Shown one piece after another: positions 52,228 through 64,000 of a stretch of 64,000 nt of DNA (position 1 is its first letter; each line of letters opens with the position of its first letter). The position numbers were made by a program, and so were the translations under genes. Below the pieces are notes generated by a model that had not been told where the DNA came from, did not search any database, and worked only from the letters and a program-made list of their open reading frames with translations. This DNA is from Auanema rhodensis (lineage: Eukaryota; Nematoda; Chromadorea; Rhabditida; Rhabditidae): assembly GCA_964057225.1 (NCBI GenBank), contig OZ059898.1:11532001-11596000 (forward strand). Reading direction: 5' to 3'.

Positions 52228-55200
52228 ATGCTACCTGACAACTTGTATATTCCTATTATTCTTATAGTTTTAAATATTTTGTTGGATAGCTGCCAAGCTG
52301 CTTCATCATGTCCTGTTCCAGCCAGTGGTCGTCCAAAATATTGTCGAAGGTAGTAAAACAAAAAAAAAATGAGAAAAAAGCCTAGACACGGAAGTTATAT
52401 ACTTTTAGCCACATTTTCAAGCATCTTCTGAGAAATATAGGAGCTTGATGCTTATGAGGCTGCTTATGCTTTCGCACTAATCTACCTACCTTTTAGAGAA
52501 TGTTCAGCTGATGATGATTGCAAAAAACATAAAAAATGCTTATGTGATGGAGAATGTGGCTCAAGTTGTGTTAATCCAGGTACGTGCTTTTCGAACATTG
52601 GTTTTGTGTCATCGTTCAGCTTTTCTTCTTAAGCTTCAACTTGTCATGCTCTTCAAGAAATTGAAAATGGATTCTTTCGAACAGCAGGAGAGCTAAAGTA
52701 ATATCAGAAATGATTTTATTTATAATTTGAATTATATTCATCTAGATTTGGATCAAATGCCGAGTATTCTTGTAACAAAGGATATGTGCTTATTGGGCCT
52801 AGTCAACGACGATGTCAAGGAAATCGAGAATGGAGTGGAGCTCAGCCAATTTGTCGCTTACAACGTTTGTTCAAAGCTTCCAAAACAAATTTTTTGTTTT
52901 AAACCTTTGGAACATTTTTATTTTTTTTCAGTGAAATGTGGACCACCGCCAGAAATTCCGTATGCTATACATGATGGAGCATCATATACAGGAGAATATG
53001 ATCTTGATGCTGAAGTAACATATTCATGCGTACCTGGATATCATAAATTTAATTCAAAAGTAACCGTATACCCTTATATGATAATTTAAAAAAAAACTTA
53101 TTCAAGGGATTAGCTTTAGCTAAATGTTTGTTAAATAGGAAAAACATTGCTCAATGGTTTGGCCCCGAATTGAAATGCAAAGGTAGATAAGTTGATTATG
53201 CTGTTATACATATATAGATAAAAAGAAATATTTGTATGTTATAGCTAGATCATGTCCTGATCCTGGAAAACTTGAAAATGGCTTTCGTGAAGGTGAAGTA
53301 TTTGAGTATCCACATACAGTTGCTTACTCTTGTGCTCCTGGATTTTTACTATTTGGGCCGACAACGAGAAAATGCGAGAGTAACGGCGAATGGACAGAAG
53401 AACAACCTGTTTGCAAAGGTTTTCAACACATAAATTATTCTTAAAATATCTAGTTATCAACATATGCTTATGAGAATATATAATGCTGTAAAATTTTTAA
53501 AAGAATTATTTAAAAATGCAGCCGCTTCGCACTAAATTAACATATAAAATAACAGAATAGGTTGACGTACGTATATTCACGTAAAATAATAATATTATTG
53601 ATTATATAGATTGATAGATAGATAGATAGATAGATAATACAAAAATATAATTTAATGATGATAATGAAAAGAAGAGAAATTTTAATTTTTTTAAGAAAAT
53701 TTGAAATTTTTAGCAACTGAATGTCCGCGACCACCTGATCCATTATATGGAAGAGTTTTGGGTACATCACTTACATATGAATCAAAAGTTACTTATGAAT
53801 GTAAAGAAGGATATAGGTTAGTTTTAGAATTTTAAAATTTATCAAAAATAAAAATAAATTCTGCAGATTGGTGGGACAAGTTGAACGTACGTGTATGGCT
53901 GAAGGATTATGGGCTGGCATGGAGCCGAAGTGTGAAGGTAGCACTGTTATGTACGGTAGAAAATATTTTTGAATTTGGTTATTTGACACAGAAATTCGTT
54001 GTCCACCTTTACCAAATCTGGAAAATGGATATATTGAAGGTGGAGAATCATTCTATGGAGCTACAGCTACTTTTAGGTGTAATTTAGCAAATATATAGAA
54101 TAGACTAATTGAATGCTTGTATAGATGCTTGGAAGCTATGACTCATATAGGTGCTTCTGAAGCTAAATGTCTTGAGAATGGTCAATGGAGCCATGCAGTT
54201 CCACGTTGTCTTGGTAGGAATACAATCTATTAAGGATTATATTTGAATATATCTGTTTGACAGGATCATGCAAAGTTCCAAGAATCGAAAATGGAAAAAT
54301 AAAAAATAAAATTAGCGATCAGCTTGTTCAATCAGGTTCGTCAAGATTTTCATATTTTGTGAAAAATTTTTGATATTCTTTAAGGAAATATTGTTGAAGT
54401 TGAATGTGATAATAAGTATGAAACTAATATGAAAAATAAAATGAATTGTCATAATTCAACATGGAGTCATGTACCTATTTGTACTCCTTGTAAGTAAATT
54501 CTTAATTATTATCTTATAATATTCAAATATTTGAGTGAATTGTCATGATTGGCCACCAAGAGTTCCACATGCTCGTATATTATTTACTAAATCATCACAT
54601 GGAGCTGTTGCTAAATATGAATGTAAGAGTGGGTAAGTTGATAAATTTATTTTTCTCTTCTACTCAATACGATATTTTTGTTTTTATTTTCAGTTTTTAT
54701 CCGAGTACAGATGCTCAACAGCGTATAAAATGCTTATATGGTCAATGGACAAGAGAAGGTCCAACTCTTAGATGTCTTCCAAGTTTGTGATTCCTAAATT
54801 TTCTCGATAAACATAAACTTATAGCTTCATGTGAACATCCATCAAAAACATTTGGAACACTAGTAGGAGGCCAAATATTGCTCGAAGGTCAAATGGGAGC
54901 ATATGATTTTGCTCACTATATCCAAAAGTAAATTCAAATTTTCAATGAATAAAGTAATATAATTAATTTTTTTTTCAGAGTAGAACAAGGTCGAGCCATT
55001 GTATTTCAATGTAATAAAGGAAATTATTTGATTGGTAAGATTAATTATTCCAATTCATTCATATACGAATATCATTGTTAATTGAAGGAGCTCCGAAAGC
55101 TTCATGTGTAGATGGTGAATGGATGCCTAAGGTTCGACCAAAATGTGTTTCTCAAACACATCCTATGATTGAAGGACGAATCACATGGGATCGTAAGAAA

Positions 55201-58200
55201 AGAGAATTACAATGTAATTTCTTTAACTCATATTACTTTCAATTCATAATTTGATGTTTAAGATATTAATCGATTTGGCAGATATCGTCGAGATACCAAC
55301 TGCCCTATTCTTGAATCAAATGCCGAGCGTACGGTAATTCAGAATCAAGATGATAGTATCACTGTAAGTTTTTAATTACATTTGAACTTTATTTTTGAAA
55401 ATAATAAGATATTCATTGTATGAAACATTAATATTTTTCTGTTTTTTTTCTGTTTTCATTGTCTCTAATCTCATTTTTTCGTTACAAACCCTTATGCTTA
55501 AACTCAGCTTATAAGCGTATGCTAGAACTTGAATTCAATGATTTGTTAACAAATTCTTAAGTAAAATTCTATGATAGGATCATTCTAAAGTAAAACAAAA
55601 ACAACAAAAAGCAGTGAGCAAGGTTTGCCTCACATACAGCATTTAGATCGTTTGCAGGGAAGGCCATGAGTTCTCAGCAGAGTTTATGGATGGAACATCA
55701 ACATGCATACAAGGCAACTGGACTCCAGCTATTAAGAAATGTTATCCCAGTGAGACTTTAACCATAAAACAATCTCTCAAATAAGCTGAATATAATATTT
55801 TATATAATTATAATTGAAAAATATAAATATTATATATCATATAGTATTTTTTTTTTATTTGAAAAGAGAAGAAGAAAAAAGAAAAATTTGAAAATAATAT
55901 CGAAGAAGATAAATAGATTGTAATGTGAATTTGTTGTTAATCAGCAGTTTCTTTAATGAAATTTGAAGAAAAACATAAGATTTGTCTATAAAAACTGTCA
56001 AACAGATCTGAAATTCATACAATTATTCAGTTTTCGAAGATTTTTATTGTTTAGAGTCTTGTCGAATACCAGTCCGTTTACATGTGTTCTTCCTCAAGTT
56101 TAAAAGTTCTGAAATACTTCAATCAAATGATGTAATTGAACATGGAACATCAGCTAATATGGTTTGTTTACGAGGTTTTCATCTTATAGGTATATCATAT
56201 ATATATTTATTCATTATTTATATGTAAATAATATTATTTTAAGGTAATGGCTTTCTTGAATGTGATCGAGGTAATCTTGTTACTCAACTTGGTAATTGTT
56301 TGCCGCGTAAGTTTTAAGTTTAAGTTCAATAACATGCTCATAACTTTTTATTTTTCTATTAAATTGTATTATAGAAGAATGTAGTTTACCTTCATTAGTT
56401 GTTGGAACATTTGAGCCACATAGAAGAAGTGTATCTGATGGACAAGTTATTCAAATGAAATGTCCTTCATTCATTATGAATATTACATGTTCAAAAGGAA
56501 TATTATCACCACATCCAAGTTGTTTAACCAATGGTATACTATACAAAAACTTTTATTTAACTATATCATATAAACTTTAATTTATTGACAGCTACATCAT
56601 ATTGTGTTCCACCAAGAGATTCAACACCAGCTCTGATATATCGTGTTGTTGGAGTTAAACGAACAAATCTTGATCGCTATCAAGCTGTTTATCCAAATGG
56701 AACTATTTTTCAATATAAAGTATGATCTCTTTACTTATATCACATGACCAGTTTTCTTACTAAGTGCGTCGAGAACCGAGAAGAAGCCAGTGGTATTCAA
56801 TGTATAAATGGCCAATGGATTAGTAACTTATTACCTTGTGGTATGCATAACTACTAATAAACTTAAACTTAAACCTGAACATGCTGTTCTTTCAGTTTCA
56901 GCTAATGCTACTGAACTAGCTTTACCAACAGCACATGATATGTGTACGATTCCACAACTTAATTCATCATATCGTATAATGAATATTGATAACTATATAA
57001 GAAATGATGAACATAAATTCTCGCATGGAACTATTCTATTGGTTTGTTTGTTTGTTTGTTTGTTTGTTGATTAGATCATTTTAATTTTTATTTATATTCA
57101 AGTTTAACTTAATTAAAACATTTTTTATAAGTTGAAAACTTTATTTAGATTGGATGTGCTATATCTGGTGATATTTCAAGAACTATTGAATATAAATGTC
57201 GTCGAGGTAAATGGAGTAAAAAACGACAAGTCAACTGTTCATTTGGTATTTCTATTATTCTTTTTTAATTTTTAAAATAAAATTCCAGAAAAAGAACCTT
57301 GTGAATATAAAGTTCAACTTAATTCTCATATTGTGGCTTATGATGTTATGAAAAAGGAAAATGTTTTATTTAATGATTTCTTTAGAGGTTTGAAACAAAT
57401 CAAAAATTATTAATTTGTGGGGAACCTGCTAAGCTTATTAGCTTCAACTTTTTAAAACTTATTGAACTTAAGCTCTATTCCCTGAGGATAATCTCAATTT
57501 AAACTTTAAGTTGCAAAAGTTTCATCTTTCAGAAGGATCGAAGTTATCATTTCGATGCTCTAATGTAGGAAGTGAGATCTTAAGAGGTAATCGAGAACTT
57601 CAATGCATTAAAGGAAAGTGGTCAGCATCAATACCATATTGTATTCCATTAGATCCTTTAGCTAATAGTAAGATTCACTTCAAGTTTACATAAAATATCA
57701 ATTTTGTATCAGATGAAGTTCCACCTATACAGTATGATGTTGACGATGGAGCATATTCTATAACACCTAAAGGTGATTTGATTGTCAGTCGCAGCTCTAC
57801 TATCATCTTTTCATGTTTGGTTCCCAAAAAAAGTGGAAAACCAACCTGGGTAAAACTTTGTAAGCATACTCTGAGTGCTTAAGTAGTGCTTGTTTAGGAG
57901 CACTCTTCAACATATCGTTCATACGCTCAGCAGTGGGATACTGTAAAAGCTTTTGGTCATCTTAGTTTAGATGCTTATCAGGTTTTTTCCGTTTATGAAT
58001 AAAATTAATTTGAAAAATTGAATTCAGTTAACTATTGCTGGTGCGCAACGAGAAGATTCCGGTTTAGTTCATTGTGTTCTTCCAAATGGAAAACGAAATA
58101 CTCTTAAATTCTCTGTTGATGGTATGATTCTAAGATATTGAATTTGATGAAAAAACAAATTTTGTTGTAGTTGAAACATGTAGTCCTCTTCGAAATTCTT

Positions 58201-59210
58201 CACATCTTTATGTTTATTTTACACATCGAAGCTTCTTTATTGGTACTGTAGCACAATTCTCTTGTCCAGTTGGATATCGAATACATGGATCATCTACTTC
58301 GACCTGTCAAGCAGATGGAACATGGACTCATGTTGCTCCTAAATGCCATGGTTTGACCATGTCTCCTGATTATCTGTCTCTTCAATTGAATTTATAGCAG
58401 CACAATGTGCGCCTTTACCTGTTGATGGTACAACACTATCTGTAACTGTGACATCTTACAAGTTTGGAGGAGTTGCTATATTTCAATGTGCAAAAGGGTT
58501 AGAGCTTACAACATTCCAACTTAAAAACTTATTTTTTTCAAGTTTTACTCTGATCGGAGCTGAACATATTCATTGTACCAGTGATGGTGTATGGAGTGAA
58601 AAAATTCCTCAATGTGTAGGTATGCCAGTTGAATATAAAATATTTTTTAAAATTATCTCATCTCTGTTTGAAGTTGTGAAATGTGGACCAGTTATTCCTC
58701 CAAAAAATGGATTTATAATTGGTTCTATCAAAGATCAATATCAGAAAGGAGATATAGGTTTGTTATTATAAACTTTCTCACAGCTTAGAATCAACTTTGT
58801 AGCATTATTTGGTTGTCTTTCCAATCATTTACTCACGGGAGGCGATTTCGCAATCTGCCAATCAACAGGACGTTGGAGTCAAGTTGTAACCAAATGTAAG
58901 CTATAATCCGTTAATTTATGTTTTATTTTAATATAATTAATAACTAAAATTCACGTAGGCGATGCAATTTGTCGACATCCTGGACGTCCACTAAACGGGG
59001 ATTCAACAGCACCTGCTAAGGTTTGAATATTTATTTTTATCAGAAAACGAAATATTTTTGTTTTAGGATTATTATTTAGTTGGAGAAAAAATAGTTTTTT
59101 ATTGTCCGTCACCTGAATATAAGCTAAATGCTGAAAATGTATTAACTTGTATTTCAGCAGGCAAATGGTCAAGAAAAGTTCCATTATGCTTACCTGATTC
59201 GCGTAACTAA
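52228..59210 (+). CDS. LEV-9-like WAP and multi-sushi (CCP) extracellular protein with Ig domain
   Basis: Exons: 52228-52349, 52497-52579, 52634-52697, 52746-52864, 52932-53059, 53107-53182, 53245-53418, 53714-53816, 53867-53937, 53992-54076, 54125-54213, 54264-54335, 54385-54489, 54536-54632, 54694-54782, 54825-54927, 54979-55034, 55088-55213, 55263-55363, 55647-55749, 56055-56189, 56244-56306, 56375-56533, 56592-56719, 56765-56840, 56896-57041, 57149-57245, 57289-57387, 57533-57667, 57713-57849, 57898-57981, 58028-58121, 58171-58350, 58398-58497, 58543-58619, 58674-58757, 58803-58895, 58959-59020, 59067-59210; 1180 aa. A signal peptide, a WAP domain (about 28-67) and eight CCP domains are followed by RYRR (422-425), then about ten more CCPs with an Ig-like domain between CCP14 and CCP15. 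WAP plus eight CCPs is the layout of C. elegans LEV-9, which clusters acetylcholine receptors at muscle synapses. Reading through the exon 20 donor gives a stop at 55784 and a 494-aa form. AATAAA is at 59258. Confidence 0.88.
53613..53636. repeat. GATA tetranucleotide repeat
   Basis: Six units of GATA inside an intron of the LEV-9-like gene. Confidence 0.9.
57041..57069. repeat. TTTG tetranucleotide repeat at a splice donor
   Basis: (GTTT)n begins exactly at the donor of LEV-9-like exon 26, so each unit presents a GTTTGT pseudo-donor in register every four bases. Confidence 0.85.
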
Positions 59211-60138
59211 TTTTTACAAATAAATAACTAAATGAAAATATTTTAATATGTTTTATTAATAAAATTTATTAATTCAAGTTTGTTTTAGATGAAAATTATT
59301 TATAACATAGTTGGTCACAACTCAAACAAATGCTTGACGTATAGCCATACAGGCTCTCCTGCAGATGTTCCCACCCCTTTTGTGTAATAACAATATTATA
59401 AAAAAATAAATTCATTTTTCATTACCATACATTTCCAACAAATGTTTGCCCGTAGCCTCCGAAAACGTACTCCATGTCTACGAAGTGGTTGATGAACATT
59501 AGCTTAAGTCTTGAACAGTCAAGCTCATCTTCATTTTCAAGCCAAACATAACTATTCGCATAGCTGTACCTAGAGATCTAAGCTGTAGCTAAGATCAAAG
59601 AATAACTAAAGAAACTCTATTTCAAGCTTTTAGATAAACCATCAGTTTTAATTATCTCACAGTGTATGCTGTCATGAGATTCAAGTTTGACGTTCATGTC
59701 TTGTGAATAAAGAGTTGCAGCTTAAATGTGCGATAGATGTACTTTATCCACAATATTTCACATATATATGTATATATTCTATACAAATATATATATATAT
59801 ATATATATAATTCTATTATATATATAATGAATATTTAAAGAATTCATTTATATTTTCAGAATAATACACAACAATAGATGATCTCTGTTAATGTTTTTTT
59901 GACAAAACAAATTCAAAAAAAAAAAAAAAAAACCAAATATGATTTTTATATTTTTCATTACATTCATCTGTTTTATTATACATATGTATATACATGTATA
60001 TATATATATATTAAGGAACAAATGAATAAATATTTTATGATTAACCATGATATTATATTTTTGTTTTGTTTTATGTACGTAGTTATGACATATAAGTATA
60101 GTGTCTATATTATGTATCTATAGTACTGTTCAATTTAG

Positions 60139-60191
<53 letters not shown>

Positions 60192-60341
60192 TCTTACTCT
60201 TTTCTAATAAAACTATTTATTAAGATTAAACTTACACAAGCTATCTCCTCCCTCGCACAATTGCCTAATATGTTATAAGTTCGTATAAAGGTATTAGAAC
60301 AAGTTGAAGAAGTTATTGTTTTTGGAATCAAAATATTTAAA
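59211..60341. other. Intergenic, AT and CT repeats
   Basis: Contains TA-rich runs at about 59760-59830 and 59975-60010 and a (CT)n tract at 60142-60194. No exons seen. Confidence 0.6.
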
Positions 60342-61645
60342 ATGAAAAGGTAAATATTTTTTTATTTTATTCAACAAAAATATTTATTATAGTCAAATTA
60401 TTATTTATAATTCTATATATGCTGTTGCTTATCTGATTAATGTTGTATTTAGTCTTATTGTCATTACAATATGTATTCATCAATATCGTCTTCTATCTAA
60501 AACCTTACAACCTAAGCTTATTATATCATTATCATTAACTATTATTATATATTCTATACCTTTATTTCTTGTTATACTACCATGTGTCTTTACGAAATGC
60601 TTGTTACCGGAAATAGTAAATGAATATATGAATACTTTACCAACTTGCGCATACTTTCTACATCAAGCTACTCTATTACTATTAGGAATAGAACGTTTTT
60701 TTGTTTTCTATTGGAAACATTTACGAGTTGGATTTCTGAATATTGAGGTGAGAATCACGATTCTATATATCAATCACTGTTGCTTCAATCATATATTCAT
60801 AAATTCATATAATATGATATGTTGACGAAATTTTTTAGAAAGAAAATTAAAAAAATCATTAAAAAACAAATAATTTCAGACATATCTTATAATATTTATA
60901 TGGATTATAACTACAGTAATAGTTATTATGTCAACTAAAACTCTTTGTCATGTGCCATATGAACTATTATCTCATTTTATATTTATTTCCTGTCCTTCTA
61001 TATGGACTTTAGTCAACAGTGTGATGAGTAAGTATAATTATAATAATAATATTATAATTAAATATTCAATTATATTATTTGGATTTAAGAGTAAAACATT
61101 CCTTTATTTCAGCTCAAATTTTATCTTACAGTCTATTTATAATTTATTTTTTTATAAGTTATAAAATTAGATGTTTAAATAAATTAAGAATAAGTCAAAC
61201 AAGTGATACTATACGTCGAGAGATTAAGCTTGTATGTTCTCATATCATCTGATGAAACATCTCTGTAACTTCTGCTTTTCAGGCTATTCAATGTGGTATT
61301 GTATCGGGTGTTGGAGCTATTGGTGGATTAGCTTTTAACTTTATTCCAATTCTATTTCCAGGGTTAGTTTCATTTGCTTTTGCTTTTTTTAATTTTTTTT
61401 TCAAATTCAGAGATTCTGCTAATTCACAATTTGTTGTATTCCTGTTGGATTATATTAATTTTCTTTTAACAAATATATTTTTCCTTTTTTTCAACAAACC
61501 AGTATGTTTATTTGAATTTTTTTTTATTTGAAATAATAATTTTCAGTTTAAACAAGCTGCTCGACATACCTTAAGGATGAATTTCTCAAAAGTTTCTGGC
61601 ATAAAGGATACATCTGTTCAAGTTCAATCACGATTGGGCGCATGA
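60342..61645 (+). CDS. Seven-transmembrane chemoreceptor-like GPCR
   Basis: Seven exons: 60342-60349, 60393-60747, 60880-61027, 61113-61231, 61283-61362, 61411-61501, 61547-61645; 299 aa. Seven hydrophobic helices are visible. After TM3 the sequence LLLGIERFFVFYWKHL places Glu-Arg where rhodopsin-class receptors have E/DRY. TM7 ends in FFNKPFKQAARHTLR. Topology, size and the E-R motif fit a nematode serpentine receptor, but the subfamily could not be assigned. The first coding exon is only 8 bp (Met, Lys and two bases of Arg); the first Met in exon 2 is far inside, so this microexon is needed for a full first helix. It faces the partial receptor-like gene at the right edge. Confidence 0.7.
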
Positions 61646-63719
61646 TTGATGATATATGACTCAATTGGAAATTCTTATTTGAACAACAACGACAAAAAAC
61701 AAATGTTTTATACATAGTTAGGTACATATCATGTATTAATATAATTCATAAATAATAAATAATATCATTTAATCAATGTATTATATCAATGACTTCATCA
61801 TAAATATTCATATAATTTATTTATATATTCTATCTTTGATTTTTAAAAATTAAATTTTTAATTAATTACAATACGTATATCAATTCAACTCCTACTATTG
61901 TTTCAAGTTTCAAATTTTGAGGGGGGAGGGTAGGAATAGAGGACTTCTTCTCACGGGATAGAGTATAATCAGATCAACCAATTACAAATATACAAATCAA
62001 GAGTTCTATTTCAAATATTTCACTTCTTTTTCATTTTATTTTGAACGAATTACTACGATTCGATTAATTAGAAAAACAAAGATTTGTTAATTATATATTT
62101 TATTTTTAAAGTTAACTGAATATTTTCTAATAAATATGATAGGAGATACAGTTTTTGTATTTTATTTATTTATTTCTAACATTTTAAATATTTAGTTGAT
62201 CCAGAAAGAAGCTGACGTATTGAGTTGACGTATGACGCTTGTAAAATAATTTTTTTGGCAACATTTATCACAATCGGTTGCATTTGTACTGTAAAAATTA
62301 TAGAAAACTATATAATTATAAAAAATAAAAAAATATATTAATAATTATAAATTAATTAATTAACTAATTGAACCTTTAGAACGAAAACAAAAAAATAAAA
62401 TTAAAAAAATTTAATTTTAGATATTTTGCAAGTTCATATAGTATATATTTAATCAAAATATATGTTTTTATAATAAAAACTTATTTTAATAATATTTTTA
62501 AATTTATAAGGAAATATAGTATTATTTGAATAATTCATCTTAATATAACAAAATTTGAGATTAGCAACATGTTAATTCATTAGAAATAATTTTAAATGAT
62601 TCTAAGCACAAAGCTCGATAGCTTCAATAACAAGTGATCATCAACATCTGAATCTTCCTGAATATCTATGAAGAGAACAGTGTCGACGTACAACCAAGTT
62701 CTCCCAATTTAAAAGAAATATAGATAAAATTGAAATTTTTTCTAAATTTGTTTTCGTTTTTCAGCACTCAAAATAAGTTTTTTTTTCTAAATTTTTGTAG
62801 TTTGTCTGAAAGGGTTTAAAGATTTCTAAAGGTTGTCCGAGGATTTTTGCACAAGACTGTATGTATTTATTTATTTTTAATATAAAAGATTATGAGAGAA
62901 TCTATGAGATATTATCTTAAACTATGTATTGCTGTACTTATTCCGTAAATCTAAATATTGAATTTAAATTCATAATATAAACTAATTTTTTTAAAGTAAA
63001 ATTAGTTAAACTCATGTATTTCTCGTAACTGCTTTAAACAATTCTTGGAACATTTAAAAAATTGCTGGACAGAACTTGAGCTTACTGAAGTTTTTTTTTT
63101 CAAAATAATTGAAAACAATGATAGTTTTTTCTTCAAGAAAATGAAAAAGTCTTCTGAAAAGAAGAGTTTTTTTGATGTTTTTTTTTCACAATACCGTATG
63201 TCTGTACCTATTTTCATTATAAGTTTTATGATAATAAGTTGAATGTAAGTTTAAATATGGTAATTGATTTGTTAAAAATAAAAAACAAATCAAAGGTTTA
63301 TACATCAGATAATAGAAATATTCTATTTTTACAAAAATATTTACTGTTTTCACATTAAGATAAATTATTTCATAGGATAATACATAAAGATTTATGGTAC
63401 TTTTGAGGAAGTTCTAACATACGATTACAAATTAGTAACCATGATACCAGATTATTGACTATGTATCTGAACAACTTATGTTGTTAAGTTGTTCTAATTA
63501 AGTTTTATAATACAAATGTTTGATAGATTTGATATTAAATGATAAATATTAATCAAATTATCCTTTTTTTTGAGCAGTTTTTTTACAGAAATAATAGATG
63601 AACACATTGTAATTATAAATTTAAAAAAATATATATATATTTAATTATATTAAATAAATTTTATAATAAAAATAATTATAATAATAAATACAACTTGTGA
63701 TTATTAACTTTTATTCTTG
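61646..63719. other. Convergent intergenic region, no gene seen
   Basis: Very AT-rich, with a G-rich patch at about 61918-61935 and a repeated GACGTAT motif at 62211-62236. Short frames only. Confidence 0.6.
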
Positions 63720-64000
63720 TTAAGTCTTAATTCTTGAACTGCTTCGTGGTACAACACTATTTGAAAATTGAAAGTTTTTAAATTTATTTTTAATATAAAA
63801 TATGTGTTGTTCAACTCCTTTGTAAATTGTTTTATTTAATAAAATATAAACAATCGATGGTACTCCTGAAAATAATGTGTTAACTTGAGAAATCAAAGAG
63901 AGTAAAAGCATTTGAAATGTTACGACAGGCTGACCAGGTCCTACAACTTGCCGGATAACCGAACGAATGTGAGTTTTTTTGTGAGAATAATTGAAAATTT
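63720..64000 (-). CDS. C-terminal end of a probable 7TM chemoreceptor (cut by window edge)
   Basis: One frame is open from the right edge to a TAA at 63720, about 92 residues. It holds a Lys/Arg-rich cytoplasmic stretch (HKKTHIRSVIRQVV), one long hydrophobic helix (MLLLSLISQVNTLFSGVPS), a further IVYILLNKTIYK segment and a polar tail. Basic loop, TM6, TM7 and tail is the ending expected of a nematode serpentine receptor, comparable with the neighbour at 60342. Its class is unknown and the upstream exons lie outside the window. Confidence 0.5.
   Translation of the reverse strand, partial: IFNYSHKKTHIRSVIRQVVGPGQPVVTFQMLLLSLISQVNTLFSGVPSIVYILLNKTIYKGVEQHIFYIKNKFKNFQFSNSVVPRSSSRIKT

Noticed and set aside
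55560-55645. Candidate extra exon of the LEV-9-like gene (Gln/Lys-rich) between exons 19 and 20
   Set aside because: Its donor leads to a frame that stops at once or needs a 33-35 bp intron, whereas joining 55363 directly to 55647 restores a normal sushi domain.

Overview
The window is nuclear DNA from a nematode. It is AT-rich and its genes are split into many short exons by introns of mostly 42-60 bp with T-rich acceptors (TTTCAG, TTTTAG, TTTAAG). Several start codons lie a few bases after an unpaired 3' splice acceptor, as expected for spliced-leader trans-splicing. The gene content is also nematode: serpentine chemoreceptors of the Srh type and a LEV-9-like WAP plus sushi-domain protein. 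The species cannot be named from what is visible. All gene models were spliced by hand, and their reading phases close across every intron.

Layout. 1-430 (-): N-terminus of an OATP transporter, cut by the left edge. 3811-4474 (-): JTB homologue. 4986-10039 (-): LRCH-type leucine-rich-repeat plus calponin-homology protein in 17 exons. 10-17.6 kb: a gene-poor, purine-skewed stretch with a CRE/E-box cluster. 17.64-17.78 kb (-): a possible structured RNA. 17855-18998 (-): GNAT acetyltransferase of the dopamine/arylalkylamine type. 20251-24439 (-): secreted Thr-rich mucin-like protein with a coiled-coil tail. 26676-28283 (+): divergent PP1-like phosphatase. 29841-31318 (+): Srh chemoreceptor. 33398-35801 (-): polo-like kinase, divergent from 36311-36527 (+), an NDUFB1-like small protein, across a promoter with E2F-like sites. 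37116-39189 (+): unrecognised membrane protein. 39449-41303 (-): protein with a SMAD-like MH2 domain and no MH1. 44505-45734 and 46075-46961 (+): tandem paralogues of a four-pass, LAPTM-like family. 47117-47970 (-): small secreted helical protein. 48928-51189 (-): SLC9B/NHA sodium-proton antiporter. 52228-59210 (+): 39-exon LEV-9-like protein (WAP, about 18 sushi domains, one Ig domain). 60342-61645 (+) and 63720-64000 (-): chemoreceptor-like 7TM genes, the last cut by the right edge.

The genes do not form one pathway. Functional themes are cell division (polo kinase), cell-surface and extracellular scaffolding (LEV-9-like, mucin-like), transport (OATP, NHA), membrane-cytoskeleton or signalling adaptors (LRCH, MH2 protein) and chemosensation. 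The most interesting points are the LEV-9-like gene, which can end after nine sushi domains or run on through an Ig domain to 18; an Asp-to-Asn change at the paired acidic site of the antiporter; three promoter-like motif clusters; introns that are multiples of three and free of stops; and an unexplained hairpin-rich element next to the acetyltransferase gene.
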